Source: Spisula solida (Eukaryota; Mollusca; Bivalvia; Venerida; Mactridae). From it: a stretch of DNA of 64,000 bases. The stretch lies in assembly GCA_947247005.1 (NCBI GenBank), contig OX365949.1, forward strand, positions 20,339,130-20,403,129, in the 5' to 3' direction. How positions within the stretch are numbered: position 1 is the stretch's first letter; each line of letters starts with the position of its first letter. Below, piece after piece: positions 60,085 through 64,000 of the stretch. The translations under genes were made by a program, and so were the position numbers. The notes under the pieces are model-generated. The model had not been told where the DNA came from. It worked only from the letters and a program-made list of their open reading frames with translations, and ran no database searches.

Positions 60085-60245
60085 GTCTGAAAACTACTCT
60101 TTACGTATAGAAAAAACCTCGGCCTTTTCAACTTCAGTATGGTAAACATGATCATTTCAGATTTTCATAAGAATAGGCTCATAAGAAGCGCATTGTGATG
60201 CAGATTTCAAATACGTATTAGTCTTATAAGGTCGTAAGAAGGTCG
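60085..60245. repeat. Diverged interspersed repeat, copy 2 (see 19150)
   Basis: AAAACTACTCTTTACG, CCTTTTCAACTTCAG and AATAGGCTCATAAG in the same order as in 19150-19390. Confidence 0.6.
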
Positions 60246-60267
60246 TAAGTAGCACTTACGACCTTCT
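60237..60267. repeat. Perfect 14-bp hairpin, loop AGC
   Basis: AGAAGGTCGTAAGT, AGC, ACTTACGACCTTCT. It lies at the right edge of the 60085 repeat copy, just after an additional half-site AAGGTCGTAAG. Confidence 0.85.
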
Positions 60268-60274
60268 AATTCTA

Positions 60275-61570
60275 ATGTAAAATTAAAACAGTTATATCTG
60301 CTCCACGCAGTAAGAGCTCATATTGTTTAAATGGTGTTATCATAGCATACCGAATAGGCCCAAACTAGTTTATTCCAGATCTGACCAGAAATGTCACGTG
60401 TGCTGTGTGTTACCGTATTCAAGTTGATGACCGCATAGATATATGGTTTATACAATAACTGGTGCATACATCTAAATATGGTTTCTGCTTCTCATGCGGG
60501 ATGCAAGAAGTCTCAAAAGGATGCCAAACATAATGTATTATATAGACGCGCAGACGTAGAATAGTACACTGTAGTGAACACAATGTAAACTGATTTAGTA
60601 CTAGTAAAATTTAGGTTCCGATATTTCACGAGAAGAAGCATTTCTGTTTGTCACATTCCATATAATTTTTTTCTCGGATGCTGTTTTTATAGTTTATGCC
60701 ACCCGAAGTTTCAACAATATTCGAAATTTGTATGAAGAAATGTATAGTTGTCATGGATACGTAATAAAGCACACGTCAGCCTAGAACACAAGTTTCTGTT
60801 GCATGTATCCATACTCAGAAAATGTTCAACATTAGTTGCCTGTTTTTAAAAAAATATTTTGCCATTTCTTCGATTCAAACAGCGCCAGGGGACTCGGTAA
60901 ATAATACAATTTTACATGATAGGATGCTTAAGTGATATTAAGTTTCGTTTTATATTCTGTTTTATTTTTGCAAATTATAAAAAGAAAATAAGTTCAAATA
61001 ATACAAAAACTAATCACTTCTGTTGAAATAGGAACACTCCATACTGCCAAACTACAATGTAGTTAGTATCTACTCTTTTTTTCAACAACTGGGAATTGGC
61101 ATACAAGATCTAAATTTATATGATGGCACATAAAACATTAACCTTTCAGACATGCAGACGCAAGTTATAAGATATATGCCAAACTTTTGTTACAACTTTC
61201 ATTTGTAACCACGTCTTTTCTGCTCATTTAGGGCCAGTTTCATAGACATATCTTAGCAAGATTCCCTTTTTTTAAATGTTATTTTGAGCAAACTAAGATA
61301 GCTTGTATATTTATTCAAGCAAAGTTTTGTGAACATGAATAACCACATTGACTTTACGAAATGTTAAGTTAAGTTCATTTCCTCGTTCAGTTGTGTTGAA
61401 CATTGTGTCGTATAATCGTGAAATGTAATGTTTTTATGTTTTCTGTCCTCTGCTGTTTTTATTCTGAGTTTTATAATTACATAAGTGGTAAAATAGAGGA
61501 AGATAAAAAGTAAACTAAACGTTTGAAACGTGTAGAATTGGGACTATAGATCGTGTAACGCATATTTTTT
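60275..61570. other. No gene recognised
   Basis: AT-rich sequence without convincing frames, exons or inverted ends. Confidence 0.5.
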
Positions 61571-61573
61571 ATA

Positions 61574-62778
61574 AATGCGAGGGGTGATCAATATATTTGT
61601 TGACTTTTCATCTAGCAATTTTGTTTTGTCAGCAAGGATCAAAAGCAAATTAGCATTACTCAGTGTAGGATCTCTCCGACCGAATGCATCAATATGATAG
61701 TTTTATTCATGTAATGGGTGTGTGACGCAGGCCGTCACATGACGTCATTCCAAGCGTCACCGTTTCAGCAGCACCGAGCTCCTTTCTGGACTCACATCCG
61801 ACCCATTGTATACGATTTATTTACTTTTAATACAGAAATAAGTCATAAATAGCCAACTCTGAAATGTAAGGCGGAATAGAAATTGTCTCGTTGCGTTACT
61901 GGACTTAAAACTCTGAAAAAAGCGGTTGGCTTTGCACGTTAGCATCATCCCGATGAAGAAGAAATCACGACCTAACAAGTTTAGGGCGCAATTTCTAAAG
62001 AACTCCTTTTAAATGGAATGAATGATTTATTGTTTTGTAATCTATACTGATCGTAGAGTTCGCCAGTAACATATCGTTCAGAAATATGCCTCTTATTTCT
62101 CAGTAATTAAGGAGGAGTATCCATAACTTTGTCTTAATTCTTCCGTTTATTCTTATTATACCATGACATCAGTTTGACAGAGTACCTACAATCACATAAA
62201 CAACGAACTCATGTGTAGATCACGGATATGGAGTGCAAAGAATCCCCATACATGTTGATCAAGTCATCTTCGAGCTATCGCAAGGATTTTCCAAGAGGAT
62301 TAAGTCAGACAGGGAAGGCAGCACTCAACTTAACCAGCCGAGCACAGAAAACATTAAAAACACACAAAGCACAATGCCCAACTAAACAAGCGCAGATCCG
62401 CCCAAGTCCAAGCTGTCGAAAAGTATAATAAATTATAACTTGCTGAATGACCCAGTAGAAAAGATACAGCAACCAAACGGCGGAATGCCTACGCTGAATG
62501 ACCTAGTTACAACAGTAAAACTGCTGAACTACATAGTTATAGCAGCCTTTAGTCTCAAGTTAGGCGTTAATATTAATGAAATGCCGTTGCTCTGTGATTA
62601 ATTATTGTCCGTCATGCTCGACGGCGCGCTGCACATTGGTCACAATAAGTGACGTCATAAAGAACACTGTGACGTCACAATATAATTAATTAATTGATAG
62701 ATCTATATTTCCTGGTAATGTTTAATATTTAAAAAGTTAGAAGGAAAGTCTTCGAATATATTGATCACCCCTCGTACA
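61574..62778. mobile_element. 1.2-kb mariner-like non-autonomous element with CRE palindromes
   Basis: CGAGGGGTGATCAATATATT at 61578-61597 and its exact reverse complement at 62755-62774, each followed outward by a few similar bases and TA. The interior has no transposase. The 66-codon frame 62228-62428 has no recognised domain. Perfect TGACGTCA occurs at 61740, 62650 and 62670. The core GGGGTGATCAA is shared with the short element at 30769. Mariner affinity is inferred from the TA flanks and terminus. Confidence 0.75.
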
Positions 62779-62939
62779 TACCCACAAAGAAACGTCAGAT
62801 TAAACGTTTCTGAGTAGAAGGAATGGAGTGAAATACCTGAAGGATGCTGTTTCCCACGTGATGGATTACTTTTTGCCTGCTTAAACTCCACTTGCACTTT
62901 TTATCAGTAGTATATTTTTACTGACTAGTGATCACATAA

Positions 62940-63455
62940 TTATAGCTGTTGCTTTCAACCAATACGTGCTCATTAGTTCTTTACTACAAATTATTGATAC
63001 GCTGCCACCAATGTTGTAGTATAATATTATAGTATCCTATAGTCAGCATATTGAGAAATAAAAACGTTTTATTGCTCTGAAATTAATGACAGTTTGTGGT
63101 ACTATTGTACCAGTCTACACGTAGGTTACCAATATACAATGTTCTTGTCCCAAAGTTATATTCCAGAAATTGTGATGTCAGCCAAAATGATTTTACACAC
63201 AGCCAAATTTAACATTTTCTTGCAGAGCTTTGATAATATTGCAGAAATCATTTGTCTGGAAACGTGTATAAATTGATGCAGGTTTTTTGCATACTTTATA
63301 GAAACATGGCTTTGTTGCAAAATGGTTGAAAACAAACTCTCCTGACTGTTAACACGGAAATATTGCAATAGTTGAATGTAGGTATTTTTGCATAGTACTT
63401 CAGCTTTATCATAATACTTCAAGCAGTTAACCGAACAAGTTCTGCTAAGTTACCA
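62940..63455 (-). repeat. 500-bp repeat, copy 2 of an inverted pair
   Basis: The reverse complement matches 54241-54740, with the best-conserved part around TGACTATAGGATAC and ACTACAACATTGGTGGCAGC. The minus-strand frame 63156-63422 lies inside and is not conserved in the other copy. Confidence 0.85.
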
Positions 63456-63459
63456 ATGC

Positions 63460-64000
63460 GTTATTCCTCCAGTGCTTCCTAAACGTATTCAAGTTATTAA
63501 AATATTAAATTAATATTTAAATATATTCAAGTGAATTGAAATCTCTTTATTTTAATGAGATCCAAAACGAACACACACTGCCTCACTGAGCGGTGGACCA
63601 AGAAGCGGACAAGTTCACTAACAACATGATTTTCAAACCAGGTCCAAATATCTGCTGAACATTTGTCAAACCCCTATGGTATATGATTAGGTCACAAATT
63701 ACAAATATTGAAATTAACTCAACAAGTTTACAAGCAATGAGTTTTATTACAGTTATTAAGTTTATGACTAAATTCAAAATTTTAGTTATTGTATAGTACC
63801 ACGACCATAGTAAGAATTATTAAAGTATATAAGCGTTATTCGCTAGTACATCTAGATAAACTAACGATTATGGAAAACATATAAAATAAGAAGATATCTT
63901 TAATTGACCGACTGGACAATTTACATTGAGGAACGATTCACGTGTCCGAAGAAATGATTGTAGTAAACGGATCGGAACAAGGATAAGGAAAGTAAATCAT
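63460..64000. other. No gene recognised
   Basis: AT-rich right edge. The minus-strand frame 63583-63777 shows no domain. Confidence 0.5.

Overview
This is a gene-poor, AT-rich, intron-rich animal nuclear genome segment crowded with short inverted-repeat transposons, tRNA-derived SINE-like units, LINE remnants and minisatellites. The repeat style (short elements carrying CGGACGG or CCGTCCG runs, TATGCCCCC-ended elements, a 155-bp tandem family) and the protein similarity of the one clear housekeeping gene suggest a mollusc, most likely a bivalve. That placement is inference from recalled family resemblance, not a database result.

Three protein-coding genes can be supported. (1) At the left edge, minus strand, an open frame of 390 codons runs from an ATG at 1170 off the window; it is an acidic, Ser/Asn-rich, unrecognised protein. 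(2) On the minus strand, eight coding exons between 22504 and 14229 join without a frame error into an 889-residue, probably disordered protein that I cannot name. It carries a canonical eIF4E-binding motif (Y-x4-L-L) in its sixth coding exon. A candidate 5' non-coding exon ends at 26911. (3) On the plus strand, eleven exons from 32453 to 47232 encode a complete 424-residue TRIP13/Pch2 AAA+ ATPase, with Walker A, Walker B, sensor 1 and sensor 2 all present. TRIP13 remodels HORMA-domain proteins in the spindle checkpoint and in meiosis. Genes 2 and 3 point away from each other, with about 5.5 kb of repeats between the candidate 5' exon and TRIP13.

The rest is repeats. From 1.3 to 14 kb: MITE-like elements (one nested inside another), a SINE, minisatellites and a LINE tail. 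15.4-16.1 kb: a 30-bp minisatellite with two successive higher-order patterns inside an intron of gene 2. 23.2-25.0 kb: a 155-bp tandem array with a tetranucleotide tract. 28.9-30.1 kb: a 1.2-kb foldback element. The TRIP13 introns hold a SINE, a foldback element, a MITE with a 10-bp target duplication, a 1.43-kb hAT-like element inserted in a 36-bp tandem array, and several other families. 47-64 kb: no host gene recognised, but two dead LINE fragments, more MITEs, a 500-bp repeat present in opposite orientation at 54.2 and 62.9 kb, and a 1.2-kb mariner-like element carrying three perfect CRE palindromes.

No operon, CRISPR array, prophage or bacterial feature is present. The most noteworthy items are the eIF4E-motif protein, the higher-order structured intronic minisatellite (each unit places a GTAAGT donor core on the transcribed strand), and the set of datable transposon insertions with visible target-site duplications.
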